Source: Clostridium sp. E02
GTDB taxonomy: Bacteria; Bacillota; Clostridia; Lachnospirales; Lachnospiraceae
DNA: 64,000 nucleotides
Direction: 5' to 3'
Assembly (NCBI RefSeq): GCF_003833015.1
Contig: NZ_RJLQ01000006.1
Span: 1 to 64,000 of the forward strand
Below the pieces are notes generated by a model that ran no database searches, was not told where the DNA came from, and was given only the letters and a program-made list of their open reading frames with translations. Positions 17,715-26,420 of this stretch are shown here, in pieces (positions within the stretch are counted from its first letter, which is position 1; every line of letters begins with the position of its first letter). The position numbers and the translations under genes are program-made.

Positions 17715-18338
17715 CTATCCACCTAATGTTACATCTTGTCTAGAATACCATTCCAAAGCATCATTCACATGCTCGATCCTAAAATCTGGCCAGTAATCAT
17801 CTACAACGTAGAGATCGGAATAAACAGACTGAACCGGTAAAAAGCCAGACAGTCTCCTTCTTCCACCCCATCGAATAATCAAGTCAATTCTAGATACCTT
17901 AGAGGTCTTTAGTTCTGGACCAATAACTTTATCTTTAAGCCCTAAGTCCCACTCCCAACTGTAATTAATCAAAAAATTAATTTTCATTCCGCCTTTTCCA
18001 AACCGAACTCTGTCAGTATAAGGTTTTAATTCTTCTGGAAACACATGGGATGTCGTCTTACCAAGTACTAAAAGCTCTGCATCTTCTTTCGACAATACAT
18101 CCACTGCCTTTACACATGCCTTGGAAAACGCTTCTCTTTGTATAGTAGGACGTTTGGTATTATCTGCGGTAAACCCATAGAAGGTCATCTCCTCAATACC
18201 CAATTCACGGCACATACGATAAAGAGTCATTCCAGGAAAGATCCCATTGTCATACCCATCCTCTTTCTTCATTCCTTTCTGTACCGCCCAACGTCGGTTT
18301 CCATCGGGTATAATTCCGATATGCTTTGGAATTCTCAT
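17715..18338 (-). CDS. Short undecaprenyl-diphosphate synthase-family cis-prenyltransferase
   Basis: The 207-aa protein has cis-prenyltransferase signatures: HIGIIPDGNRRWA at the N-terminus (D12, N14, R15, R16 bind diphosphate), TFYGFTADNTKR, and IIRWGGRRRLSGFLPVQ for the isopentenyl-diphosphate site. Typical UppS enzymes have about 245-255 residues. This one is shorter, and the middle (about 80-150) is reduced, so it may make a different chain length. Family known, product unknown. It is preceded by a plausible promoter and is not part of an obvious cell-wall operon. Confidence 0.82.
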   Translation of the reverse strand: MRIPKHIGIIPDGNRRWAVQKGMKKEDGYDNGIFPGMTLYRMCRELGIEEMTFYGFTADNTKRPTIQREAFSKACVKAVDVLSKEDAELLVLGKTTSHVFPEELKPYTDRVRFGKGGMKINFLINYSWEWDLGLKDKVIGPELKTSKVSRIDLIIRWGGRRRLSGFLPVQSVYSDLYVVDDYWPDFRIEHVNDALEWYSRQDVTLGG

Positions 18339-18393
18339 GGCATTCCCTCCATTCTTTTCCCACTCACGGGAAGTCCTACCATATTATTCCCAT

Positions 18394-18423
18394 ATTTTAT
18401 TGCTCTTAACATATTTTGTACAA
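18394..18423 (-). promoter_or_regulatory. Possible promoter for cis-prenyltransferase
   Basis: The minus strand reads TTGTAC (18418-18423), N18, TAAAAT (18394-18399), about 55 bp before the ATG. Confidence 0.45.
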
Positions 18424-18468
18424 TTAATCCTATACAATATTTTTTTATACTGTCATGACTATAATTCC

Positions 18469-20421
18469 TTATCTCCTATGTTGTTGCAATGCAATTCTTT
18501 TATAGGTGTAAAAAGTAATGACAAAATAAAATATGTAAATCACCATAAATATAGCAACTGCTAACCCAGTATATTTTAAAATAATATTAATATCTAGCAT
18601 CTGCTCTCTCAGAATCCTATTTAATATACCAGCGAGAGAAAATATAACAATAAAAGGCATAAGAATGGGAGTCAAAAAAAATAATAACATTTCTTTAAAT
18701 GCTAGCCAACTAATCTGTTTCCAAGGAACTCCAAATTTATAGAGAATTGTATATTTTTTGTTGTTACTTTCCGCTACAGCCATCTGTTGAAATGCTAGCA
18801 AAGCTCCTACTAATATAGTAAAGATAATTCCCAAATATAGACAACAAAAAGAGGTAATCGTGTATCCGGTCAAAGAATTTGCAACCGTCCATGTCTTAAC
18901 TAATACGCCAATCGTAGTATGCTGCGATAAAGTTCCCTCAATAATATAAGGCTTTAAATGCTCGCTAACTACAGTATACAATTCTTTTTTCATTTCTTTT
19001 GGTGCCGCAGGGTTCGTTGATACAATTAATCTTGATTTTTGTGTTGACAATCCTTTAACCACCTTATCCGGTACTACTAATGCATAGCCATTGGAACCTA
19101 CCATCCAATATTGCTCAATTCCTTCGGTGTATACTGCAGTAACTGCTGGTAAAAGATTATTATTTACAATACGAATCGTTGGCTGTTCATTGATCTTATC
19201 TAGCATTTCTTTGGTATATATTTCTTCACAATGGACTATATATTCGTTATCTTTTAGATTCACCGGCTTTAAATTTAATTGTTTTCTTATATGATTATAA
19301 TCAGATATTGCAAGTATTGGTAATTCAGGTAACTCTGCTGTCTCATAAAGCTTATAGTCCACATAATCTTTAACGTCAACTTGCTTTTTAATATAGGTTA
19401 ATTCCTTTTCAAAACTTTCTATATCTGCATCTATTTTTATTGCAATATCATAAGGAGCAAAATTCTCAATATTTACAGTATAACTTGCTCCCATAAACAA
19501 TCCGCCAGCTATCGTACTCATTGCTAACGTTAATAAAACTGCAATAACAGCCATTATTTTTCCTGTCGAATTAAATCTTGAACTAAATTGCCTCACTAGA
19601 AATAAGTTGGTTCCTTTGAATTTCCATTTCTCTACTTTATTTAATGATGCTGTAAGCACAACAGGGAAATATCTGTATACCTGAAGAATACTAAACAAGA
19701 TACATATAGTAGCTATAGCTAAATAAATCCAAGCCATTTGTGAACTACAGACAAGTCCATACCATACAAACCATATACCCAATGGAAACAACACCAAAGC
19801 AATAAAAAACATCTTTTTTTGCTTAATTAAGTATTTTTTTGATGCCTCTTCATTTTTCTGAGAACCATACATTAAATCTATTATCTTTTTTCTGGTTAGA
19901 TTCCGGATGATACGGATGGTAGAAATTATCTGCATTAGTATACTAAAAATAATTGTATAAAAAATTGGGAACCCGGACAAATTTACACTATATTGATGTG
20001 TACTATGAAATATACTCATTACATAGGAAGTCATACCTCCTGCAAATAATGCGCCTAAAACTACCCCTATACTCATAGCCAAAATAAACAGCATAATATT
20101 TTCCAAGTAAAATAATCTGTTAATATTTTTCTGTTCCATTCCCATAATTTTGTAGACAGAAAATTCTTTTTCGCGCTGTCCAATCATAAAATCAGCTGCA
20201 TATCCAATTACAAATGCAATAATTATTGAAGCAAAAAATGTTAATAGTATAATACTGTTTTTAAATACAGGCATGGTATCGCTAAGAGACATAATATCTT
20301 TTGAAGAGGCCAATGCAGTAAAAGAATACATCAATGTTATTGCAATTATAATTGTAATATAATATGTAATATAATTTACTATGCTTCGTTTTATATTTCT
20401 TATGGCCAGTTTTACATACAT
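18469..20421 (-). CDS. BceB-like ABC transporter permease (FtsX family)
   Basis: The 650-aa membrane protein has the BceB layout: about ten transmembrane segments and a large extracellular domain of about 200 residues (about 315-520) between the seventh and eighth. FtsX-type segments lie near 55-190 and 525-640. Members resist cell-wall-targeting peptide antibiotics such as bacitracin, or sense them with a BceS kinase. The start overlaps the ATPase stop by 1 nt. No BceRS-type two-component genes lie beside it, which is unusual. Confidence 0.88.
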   Translation of the reverse strand: MYVKLAIRNIKRSIVNYITYYITIIIAITLMYSFTALASSKDIMSLSDTMPVFKNSIILLTFFASIIIAFVIGYAADFMIGQREKEFSVYKIMGMEQKNINRLFYLENIMLFILAMSIGVVLGALFAGGMTSYVMSIFHSTHQYSVNLSGFPIFYTIIFSILMQIISTIRIIRNLTRKKIIDLMYGSQKNEEASKKYLIKQKKMFFIALVLFPLGIWFVWYGLVCSSQMAWIYLAIATICILFSILQVYRYFPVVLTASLNKVEKWKFKGTNLFLVRQFSSRFNSTGKIMAVIAVLLTLAMSTIAGGLFMGASYTVNIENFAPYDIAIKIDADIESFEKELTYIKKQVDVKDYVDYKLYETAELPELPILAISDYNHIRKQLNLKPVNLKDNEYIVHCEEIYTKEMLDKINEQPTIRIVNNNLLPAVTAVYTEGIEQYWMVGSNGYALVVPDKVVKGLSTQKSRLIVSTNPAAPKEMKKELYTVVSEHLKPYIIEGTLSQHTTIGVLVKTWTVANSLTGYTITSFCCLYLGIIFTILVGALLAFQQMAVAESNNKKYTILYKFGVPWKQISWLAFKEMLLFFLTPILMPFIVIFSLAGILNRILREQMLDINIILKYTGLAVAIFMVIYIFYFVITFYTYKRIALQQHRR

Positions 20422-21176
20422 TAACTCTGCCTCCTCATTTCCTCTTCTATCTCCATTATCTTTCTCCGCTTTTCCTCTAATGAAATTTTCTTTAATACTA
20501 TATCGTTATAAATTTTACCATCTTTTATAAATATAACTCGTTGCGCATAAGAAGAAACAACACTATCGTGTGTAACAACCATAACAGTAGTTCCCATTTT
20601 TTTATTCATAAAATCAATTGTTTCCATCAATGTTCTTGAATTCCCACTATCTAAAGCTCCTGTTGGCTCATCTGCTAACACAAGCTTTGGTGAATGAATA
20701 ACAGCTCTTCCACACGCACACCTCTGCTTTTCGCCACCCGAAATTTCATATGGATATTTTGTAAGTATATGTTTTATACTTAATTGTTCTGCTATCTCAC
20801 TTACTTTTTCCTTTATTTTAGCTACTGACAAATGATTTAAAGTAAGTGCCAATGAGATATTTTCTTCCACAGTCAACGTATCTAAAAGATTATACTCTTG
20901 AAAAATAAACCCAAGATTTTCCCTTCTAAATTTTGCTTTTTGACTTTCATTAAGCATTGTTAAATCAGTTTCTTCAATTAATACATTCCCCTCTGTTGCA
21001 TCATCAATTGTAGAGATACAGTTTAATAGGGTGGTTTTCCCTGAACCGGAAGAACCCATTATGCTAATAAATTCTCCCTCTATTACCTTGAAACTAATAT
21101 CTTGAATTACTAACAAAGTATTATCGTCACAACCATACTTTTTCTTCAAGTGGTTTACACTTAGGATTTCTCTCAT
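20421..21176 (-). CDS. BceA-like ABC transporter ATPase
   Basis: The 251-aa ATPase is of the MacB/LolD/BceA class: Walker A GSSGSGKTT, Q-loop FIFQEYNLLDTLTVEEN, signature SGGEKQR, Walker B LVLADEPTGALD, H-loop VTHD. It powers the FtsX-type permease encoded directly downstream. The start follows AGGAGGAGC. Confidence 0.93.
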   Translation of the reverse strand: MREILSVNHLKKKYGCDDNTLLVIQDISFKVIEGEFISIMGSSGSGKTTLLNCISTIDDATEGNVLIEETDLTMLNESQKAKFRRENLGFIFQEYNLLDTLTVEENISLALTLNHLSVAKIKEKVSEIAEQLSIKHILTKYPYEISGGEKQRCACGRAVIHSPKLVLADEPTGALDSGNSRTLMETIDFMNKKMGTTVMVVTHDSVVSSYAQRVIFIKDGKIYNDIVLKKISLEEKRRKIMEIEEEMRRQS

Positions 21177-21264
21177 CTTTCTTGTGCTCCTCCTCTTCTA
21201 GCAATCTGTCTTTTGCAATCTTATTTAGGAACTTTTATTTTTTCAATAATTTGTCTTTATTTAT

Positions 21265-21298
21265 ATTATACTGTAGTCTCATCTTTTGATACTGTCAA
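21265..21298 (-). promoter_or_regulatory. Promoter region of ABC exporter with direct repeats
   Basis: On the minus strand TTGACA (21293-21298) and TATAAT (21265-21270) are separated by 22 bp, too far for a standard promoter; TTGACA, N17, TACAGT is an alternative. The heptamer ACAGTAT occurs twice on this strand (21289-21295 and 21268-21274), exactly 21 bp apart. Two same-face direct repeats with ACAGT cores are the layout bound by LytTR regulators such as AgrA. Confidence 0.5.
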
Positions 21299-21330
21299 GA
21301 CTTTTACACAAAAACACAGATAACTGCCCA

Positions 21331-21364
21331 TAATAAAAGCGGCTCCGAAACACTCAAAACCGCT
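21331..21364 (-). terminator. Terminator of the opp operon
   Basis: The minus strand forms an 11-bp stem, including G-U pairs, from AGCGGTTTTGA to TTTCGGAGCCGCT with a short loop, followed by TTTATTA. It lies about 117 bp after the last opp gene and insulates the ABC exporter downstream. Confidence 0.75.
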
Positions 21365-21480
21365 AATTGTAAGTATTAATTTTTCTTTTCTAAATGACAT
21401 TATATTTTTAATGTTAACAATTATATACATTTGTACCCCATTGGATATCTTTTAGAACACATGGAAGTCGTACCTGACTT

Positions 21481-22452
21481 TTATGAATCATACAAGTGGC
21501 ATCTGACCACATGTCCAGCACCTACATCTTTTGCCTCTGGCACAATATCCTTACATATCTCCATACATTTACTGCATCTTGTATGGAATTTACAGCCCTT
21601 TGGGGGATTCGCTGGGGATGGGAGATTCCCCTGTAAAATAATGCGGTCAACATTGGCGGTTGGATCTGGAATTGGGATTGCACTAAACAAAGCCTGGGTA
21701 TATGGATGAAGGGGATTTGTAAAAATCTCCTCTGTTGTTCCCGTCTCAACCAATCCCCCTAAGTACATGACTCCTACTGTATCACAGATATGTTCCACAA
21801 CGGAAAGGTCATGAGAGATGAATAAATAAGTCAACCCATATTCCTTTTGTAAATCTTCTAACAGATTAATGATCTGTGCCTGGATTGATACATCTAAGGC
21901 TGAAACTGGTTCATCGCACACAATAAATTCAGGATTTAGCGCCAATGCTCTTGCAATACAGATTCTCTGACGCTGTCCACCTGAAAATTCATGGGGATAG
22001 CGATCCTTATGATAAGGCTGCAATCCACAGGAGGCCATAATTTTATTTAAATGTCCCTCATACGCTTCTTTTGAGACTAAATGATGTTCTTTGACTGCCT
22101 CACCAATGATTTCTCCTACCGGAAGTCTTGGGGAGAGGCTGGAATATGGATCCTGAAAGATTATCTGCATTTTCGTACGCAAATCTCGTAATTCTTTTTT
22201 GTTCAAACTATGAACTGGAATCCCATGAAACAATACTTCTCCATCGGTTTTCTCCATAAGTCTTAAAATAGTTCTTCCGGTTGTGGACTTTCCGCATCCA
22301 GACTCTCCCACGAGTCCCATGGTAGTCCCTTTTTCAATGGAGAAACTAACATCATCGACTGCTTTTAATGCTCCTTTCCCCTTTCCCAGAGCACCGCTTT
22401 TAATGGGAAAGTATTTTTTCAAATGTTTTACTTCTAATATATTGTCTGCCAT
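21481..22452 (-). CDS. oppF: Oligopeptide ABC transporter ATPase OppF
   Basis: The 323-aa ATPase has Walker A GESGCGKST, Q-loop IIFQDPYSSLSPR, signature SGGQRQR, Walker B FIVCDEPVSALD and the C-terminal oligopeptide/dipeptide extension with cysteines (CKFHTRCSKCMEIC) of the OppD/F class. It is the last gene of the operon, 2 bp after oppD. OppD and OppF form the ATPase heterodimer. Confidence 0.95.
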   Translation of the reverse strand: MADNILEVKHLKKYFPIKSGALGKGKGALKAVDDVSFSIEKGTTMGLVGESGCGKSTTGRTILRLMEKTDGEVLFHGIPVHSLNKKELRDLRTKMQIIFQDPYSSLSPRLPVGEIIGEAVKEHHLVSKEAYEGHLNKIMASCGLQPYHKDRYPHEFSGGQRQRICIARALALNPEFIVCDEPVSALDVSIQAQIINLLEDLQKEYGLTYLFISHDLSVVEHICDTVGVMYLGGLVETGTTEEIFTNPLHPYTQALFSAIPIPDPTANVDRIILQGNLPSPANPPKGCKFHTRCSKCMEICKDIVPEAKDVGAGHVVRCHLYDS

Positions 22453-22454
22453 AC

Positions 22455-23621
22455 TTAACTTTCCCCCTTTCCCGTCGGGTGATCATAACGATAACAGCTT
22501 ACGAAATGCGTGGGAGAAAGCTGAACCTGATCTGGATATTTTCCTTCACAAGCCTCTATGCACTGTTCACATCGATCTTTGAAATAGCAATAATCCGGCA
22601 TATTAATTGGATTGGGTACTTTTCCTGGAATACTATATAACCGATCCATCTTTCTGCCTACCGCCGGTTTACTTTTCATAAGTCCAATGGTATAAGGATG
22701 ACTGGGCTTAGCAAATATTTCCTCTGCAGTTCCCTTCTCAATTACACGACCCGCATACATAACCACAACTAGATCCGCCATCTCTGCAATTACCCCCAAA
22801 TCATGGGTGATCAGCATGATACTACTATTGATCCGCTTCTTTAAATCCCTTAGAATATCAAGAATTTGTGCTTGTATGGTAACGTCAAGGGCGGTTGTGG
22901 GTTCATCTGCAATAATCAGTTCCGGATCACATGCAAGTCCCATGGCAATCATGACACGCTGACGCATACCACCAGAAAGCTCATGAGGGAACATTTTATA
23001 TACCCCCTCACTATTGGCAATCCCAACAAGCTCAAGCATTTCTATCGTACGTTTCCTAACCTCTTCCTTTTTCATATCGGGAAAATGAAGTTTGATTACT
23101 TCATCTACCTGTAAACCGATGCGAAAGACTGGGTTAAGACTCGTCATTGGTTCCTGAAATATCATGGAAATCTTATTTCCCCGAAGCTTTTGCATCTCTC
23201 TCGCAGGCATTTTCGTAACATCCACGACTTCTTTTCCTGTATGAAACCGTATGGCACCTTCTACAACTTGCCCTTGAGGTCTTTGCACCAACTGCATAAG
23301 GGAAAGGCTTGTGACTGACTTTCCACAGCCCGATTCTCCCACAACTCCTACTGTTTTCCCCTTTGGTACATCAAAGGTTACCCCATTTACGGATTTAACA
23401 ATCCCTACATCAGAAAAGAAATAAGTATGAAGGTTATCAAATTCAACCACGTTTTCGGAATTTTTCATTTCCGTAACGTATTCTTCTCTCGGTATCACGT
23501 TCCGATTCCTTTTCTTTTCAAATTCATCTGTAATTCTTCGATTTTCTTTTGAGATTCTCCTTGATTCCTTTGCAGATATATAATTCGCAGCTTTTGCGCT
23601 ATTTTTCTGAAATAAAGCCAT
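22455..23621 (-). CDS. oppD: Oligopeptide ABC transporter ATPase OppD
   Basis: The 388-aa ATPase has Walker A GESGCGKSV, Q-loop MIFQEPMTSLNPVF, signature SGGMRQR, Walker B LIIADEPTTALD, and the C-terminal cysteine motif CYFKDRCEQCIEAC. It carries an N-terminal extension of about 60 residues, very rich in Arg, Lys and Glu, before the ATPase domain; typical OppD proteins start near it. I chose the ATG at 23621 because GGAGGAAATT precedes it. The extension may be a cytoplasmic coiled segment. Confidence 0.94.
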   Translation of the reverse strand: MALFQKNSAKAANYISAKESRRISKENRRITDEFEKKRNRNVIPREEYVTEMKNSENVVEFDNLHTYFFSDVGIVKSVNGVTFDVPKGKTVGVVGESGCGKSVTSLSLMQLVQRPQGQVVEGAIRFHTGKEVVDVTKMPAREMQKLRGNKISMIFQEPMTSLNPVFRIGLQVDEVIKLHFPDMKKEEVRKRTIEMLELVGIANSEGVYKMFPHELSGGMRQRVMIAMGLACDPELIIADEPTTALDVTIQAQILDILRDLKKRINSSIMLITHDLGVIAEMADLVVVMYAGRVIEKGTAEEIFAKPSHPYTIGLMKSKPAVGRKMDRLYSIPGKVPNPINMPDYCYFKDRCEQCIEACEGKYPDQVQLSPTHFVSCYRYDHPTGKGES

Positions 23622-23662
23622 AATTTCCTCCATTTATACGATTTGCCAACGCACGGATATTC

Positions 23663-25402
23663 TTACCGCTTCATCTTCGGATCAAATGCATCCCGAAGAC
23701 CATCACCAATAAAATTAAATCCTAATACGGTAATTAATATTAAGAATCCCGCCGGTATCCATATAAACCAGAAATTGGTCATAACATAGATATCGTTCAC
23801 TGCGTTAACAATATTCCCCCAGGAAGCAAATGGATATTTCACCCCTAAGCCAAAGAAACTTAAAGTTGCCTCCATTAATATTACATTACCTAGCCCCATG
23901 GTTGCCATTACAATGAGCTGGGGAATTACATTGGGAATTAAATGTTTGAAAATCCTTCTTGAAATACGAATTCCAGTGGCCTCTGTTGCAATCATAAATT
24001 CTTGTTCCCGGAGGGATAAAATCTGCCCCCGTACCATTCTGGCTACTTGAGGCCAGCTTAGAATTCCCAATATAAGACATAAGAAATAAATACGAATACT
24101 GGGATTAATCTTCAAAAAGTCCATAACCGCACCTAAAATAATATATAAAGGCATTCCGGGAATGCAGTTAAATATATCTACAACTCTCATCAAAAGACTA
24201 TCCAGCCAGCCACCAAAATATCCTGCAATTCCACCGATGGCGATTCCCAGTACTATTTCTAGTATCACAACGACAAATCCAATTAATAGGGAAATACGGC
24301 CGCCATACATCAGTCTTGTTATTACATCCATTCCATTCCCATCGGTTCCAAGCCAATGGTTTAAGGAAGGTGCTTCATATGTTTTATTTACCTGAGTGCT
24401 CATCTCTTTCTTCACCGTATATTGTTCATTGTTTCGTTCAATCGTATATACTTCTGTTTCCCCGTTCTCATTCTGATATTCAAGTTTCGTTTGATTTTGC
24501 TCAACTGCATTTTCTACTTCCTTTTTAAAGTCAATGGGAAGAAACAGATCAGAAGAGATGGCTCTGACATTAAAATGAGAGGCGCTTGCATATTCCTCGC
24601 CATCTACCAGAAACAATGCAGACATAGAGCCCTTTTTTCGTTCACAGGTATAGTTTTGATTATCCGCATGAAAGGAAGTTTTCTCTGCAATCATCGCTCT
24701 TTGAGCCTCTAGCTTAAATTCCCCGCTTAATTGCGTATCCTTTTTATATGTATTAAATATGAGGGTCGTTACGTTTGAGATTACTTCCGCTTCTGATATT
24801 ACATTTAGCTTCCCGTTTTGTGTGATGACATACGTGGTTCCATTGATTCGAAAAGAATCTTTATCGTTGGAAAAAGCATCTGCATACGCATCTTTTACTG
24901 CATCTGTAATAACCGTTTCTCCTACCTGATTAAAAGAGCTGATTCCCTTAACGGTCATAACCGTTGCAATGTCATTTCGCTTCACTACTTGGTAAAAACC
25001 CTCTGCCTCGTTGATTAGACTATAATTTTCCCCTCCAGATTGAAAGGAAGTTTCTCCCTGATTAATAGCTAGAATCATATCTGCTTTTGCCAAAGCAGGA
25101 AACCTAGCCCCCTCTCGGTCTGTATACTGGTAATCTTTATTAACGTTTACACCAGCAAAGTCTTTTTGTGCTATTTCATAAGTACGAAACACTTCTCTTT
25201 CCCCATAGGGGGAAACCACTCCACCGATGAATGAAAAAACAAACATCGCAACAATAATGATAAGTCCAATTAATGCCAGACGATTTCGAAAAAAACGTTT
25301 TGCAACAAGCATTCCAGGAGATAATACCTTGACTCTTTGTTCATCATCTAGTGTTTTGATTTCCCTATTTTCTATCTGATTCTTTTCTTTGATATCAGCC
25401 AT
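23663..25402 (-). CDS. oppC: Oligopeptide ABC transporter permease OppC with large repeat-bearing extracytoplasmic insert
   Basis: The 579-aa protein is nearly twice the usual OppC length of about 300. The first membrane helix lies at about 41-63. The OppC core resumes at about 345 (LNHWLGTDGNGMDVITRLMYGGRISL), followed by helices and the EAA-type loop (ATEATGIRISRRIFKHLIPN). Residues 67-343 are inserted outside the membrane. In this insert I see related segments starting near 117, 181, 241 and (partial) 303, each beginning S/T-S-F or similar with a Tyr seven residues after the Phe in three of them (F120/Y127, F184/Y191, F244/Y251). The reading frame is intact. The inserted domain may contact the enlarged OppA; that is inference. 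Confidence 0.92.
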   Translation of the reverse strand: MADIKEKNQIENREIKTLDDEQRVKVLSPGMLVAKRFFRNRLALIGLIIIVAMFVFSFIGGVVSPYGEREVFRTYEIAQKDFAGVNVNKDYQYTDREGARFPALAKADMILAINQGETSFQSGGENYSLINEAEGFYQVVKRNDIATVMTVKGISSFNQVGETVITDAVKDAYADAFSNDKDSFRINGTTYVITQNGKLNVISEAEVISNVTTLIFNTYKKDTQLSGEFKLEAQRAMIAEKTSFHADNQNYTCERKKGSMSALFLVDGEEYASASHFNVRAISSDLFLPIDFKKEVENAVEQNQTKLEYQNENGETEVYTIERNNEQYTVKKEMSTQVNKTYEAPSLNHWLGTDGNGMDVITRLMYGGRISLLIGFVVVILEIVLGIAIGGIAGYFGGWLDSLLMRVVDIFNCIPGMPLYIILGAVMDFLKINPSIRIYFLCLILGILSWPQVARMVRGQILSLREQEFMIATEATGIRISRRIFKHLIPNVIPQLIVMATMGLGNVILMEATLSFFGLGVKYPFASWGNIVNAVNDIYVMTNFWFIWIPAGFLILITVLGFNFIGDGLRDAFDPKMKR

Positions 25403-25415
25403 CGTATTCTCCCTC

Positions 25416-26402
25416 CTAATTGATTCTTACACGGGGATCAACAACCGCATATAATACATCTGCGGTGATTGTACCCAACAGCGTTAAAAATGCCATAAAT
25501 ATCATGTAAAACATCGTAAAAGGGATGTCGCCTTGTATCATACCCTGATAAGAGGTATACCCGATTCCAGGTATTTGAAATATCGTCTCCGTTACCATAG
25601 CACCTGCAAAGAGGCTCGGAATTGAACTTCCAAGTATTGTTACAATTGGGATCAGCGTATTACGAAATGCATGATAATTTACCACCTTGTGCTCTGAGAG
25701 TCCCTTCGCCCTTGCGGTTCGAATAAAATCAGAATTAAGAACTTCTAGCATATTGGTTCTGGTATATCTCATTAAACTTCCTACATTAATAATGGTTAAG
25801 GTAATCACTGGCAAGACGTAATGTTTTGCAATATCTAAGAATTGTCCAAAGGGACTTAGCTGCTCATGCATTCGGCCAACAACTCCAAACAAATCAAACC
25901 AACCGAGTTTAATCGAAAAGATCCATTTTAATAAAGTGGCGAGGAAGAAACTTGGGATGGAGATCCCCACCAATGCAAATACCGTGACTGCGTAATCTGT
26001 TTTACTATATTGTTTCTTCGCAGAAAGGATCCCAAGTGGAATGGCAATTACGATTTCCAGGATAAAGGAGGTTAGCCCCAGTGCAAACGAATGCCAGATT
26101 ACCTTGCTGAATTTCTCCATAACTGGTACATTAAAATACCAGGAATCCCCAAAATCACCAACGATGGCTTTCCTTAACCACTTGCCATAGCCTCGAATGA
26201 CTCCAGTATCAAGTCCATAGGATGCATTTAGCTGCTCCAACCATTCTGTATAACTCTTCGCGCCAGGTTGTGTGGATAATTGCCTTGCCTGTGTTTCCAC
26301 GTAGCTCGTTGGCATACATCTCATAATTCCATAGATAATAAATGAAACAAAAAATAAAATCACAATACTTTGTAAAAGTCTTCTTGTTATAAATTTCCTC
26401 AT
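25416..26402 (-). CDS. oppB: Oligopeptide ABC transporter permease OppB
   Basis: The 328-aa protein has about six membrane segments and the dipeptide/oligopeptide permease motif (TARAKGLSEHKVVNYHAFRNTLIP). The N-terminus (RRLLQSIVILFFVSFIIYGIM) is typical. Length is close to normal, unlike its partner OppC. It lies 18 bp after oppA and 13 bp before oppC. Confidence 0.95.
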   Translation of the reverse strand: MRKFITRRLLQSIVILFFVSFIIYGIMRCMPTSYVETQARQLSTQPGAKSYTEWLEQLNASYGLDTGVIRGYGKWLRKAIVGDFGDSWYFNVPVMEKFSKVIWHSFALGLTSFILEIVIAIPLGILSAKKQYSKTDYAVTVFALVGISIPSFFLATLLKWIFSIKLGWFDLFGVVGRMHEQLSPFGQFLDIAKHYVLPVITLTIINVGSLMRYTRTNMLEVLNSDFIRTARAKGLSEHKVVNYHAFRNTLIPIVTILGSSIPSLFAGAMVTETIFQIPGIGYTSYQGMIQGDIPFTMFYMIFMAFLTLLGTITADVLYAVVDPRVRIN

Positions 26403-26420
26403 GGAAAGCTCTCCTGTATT

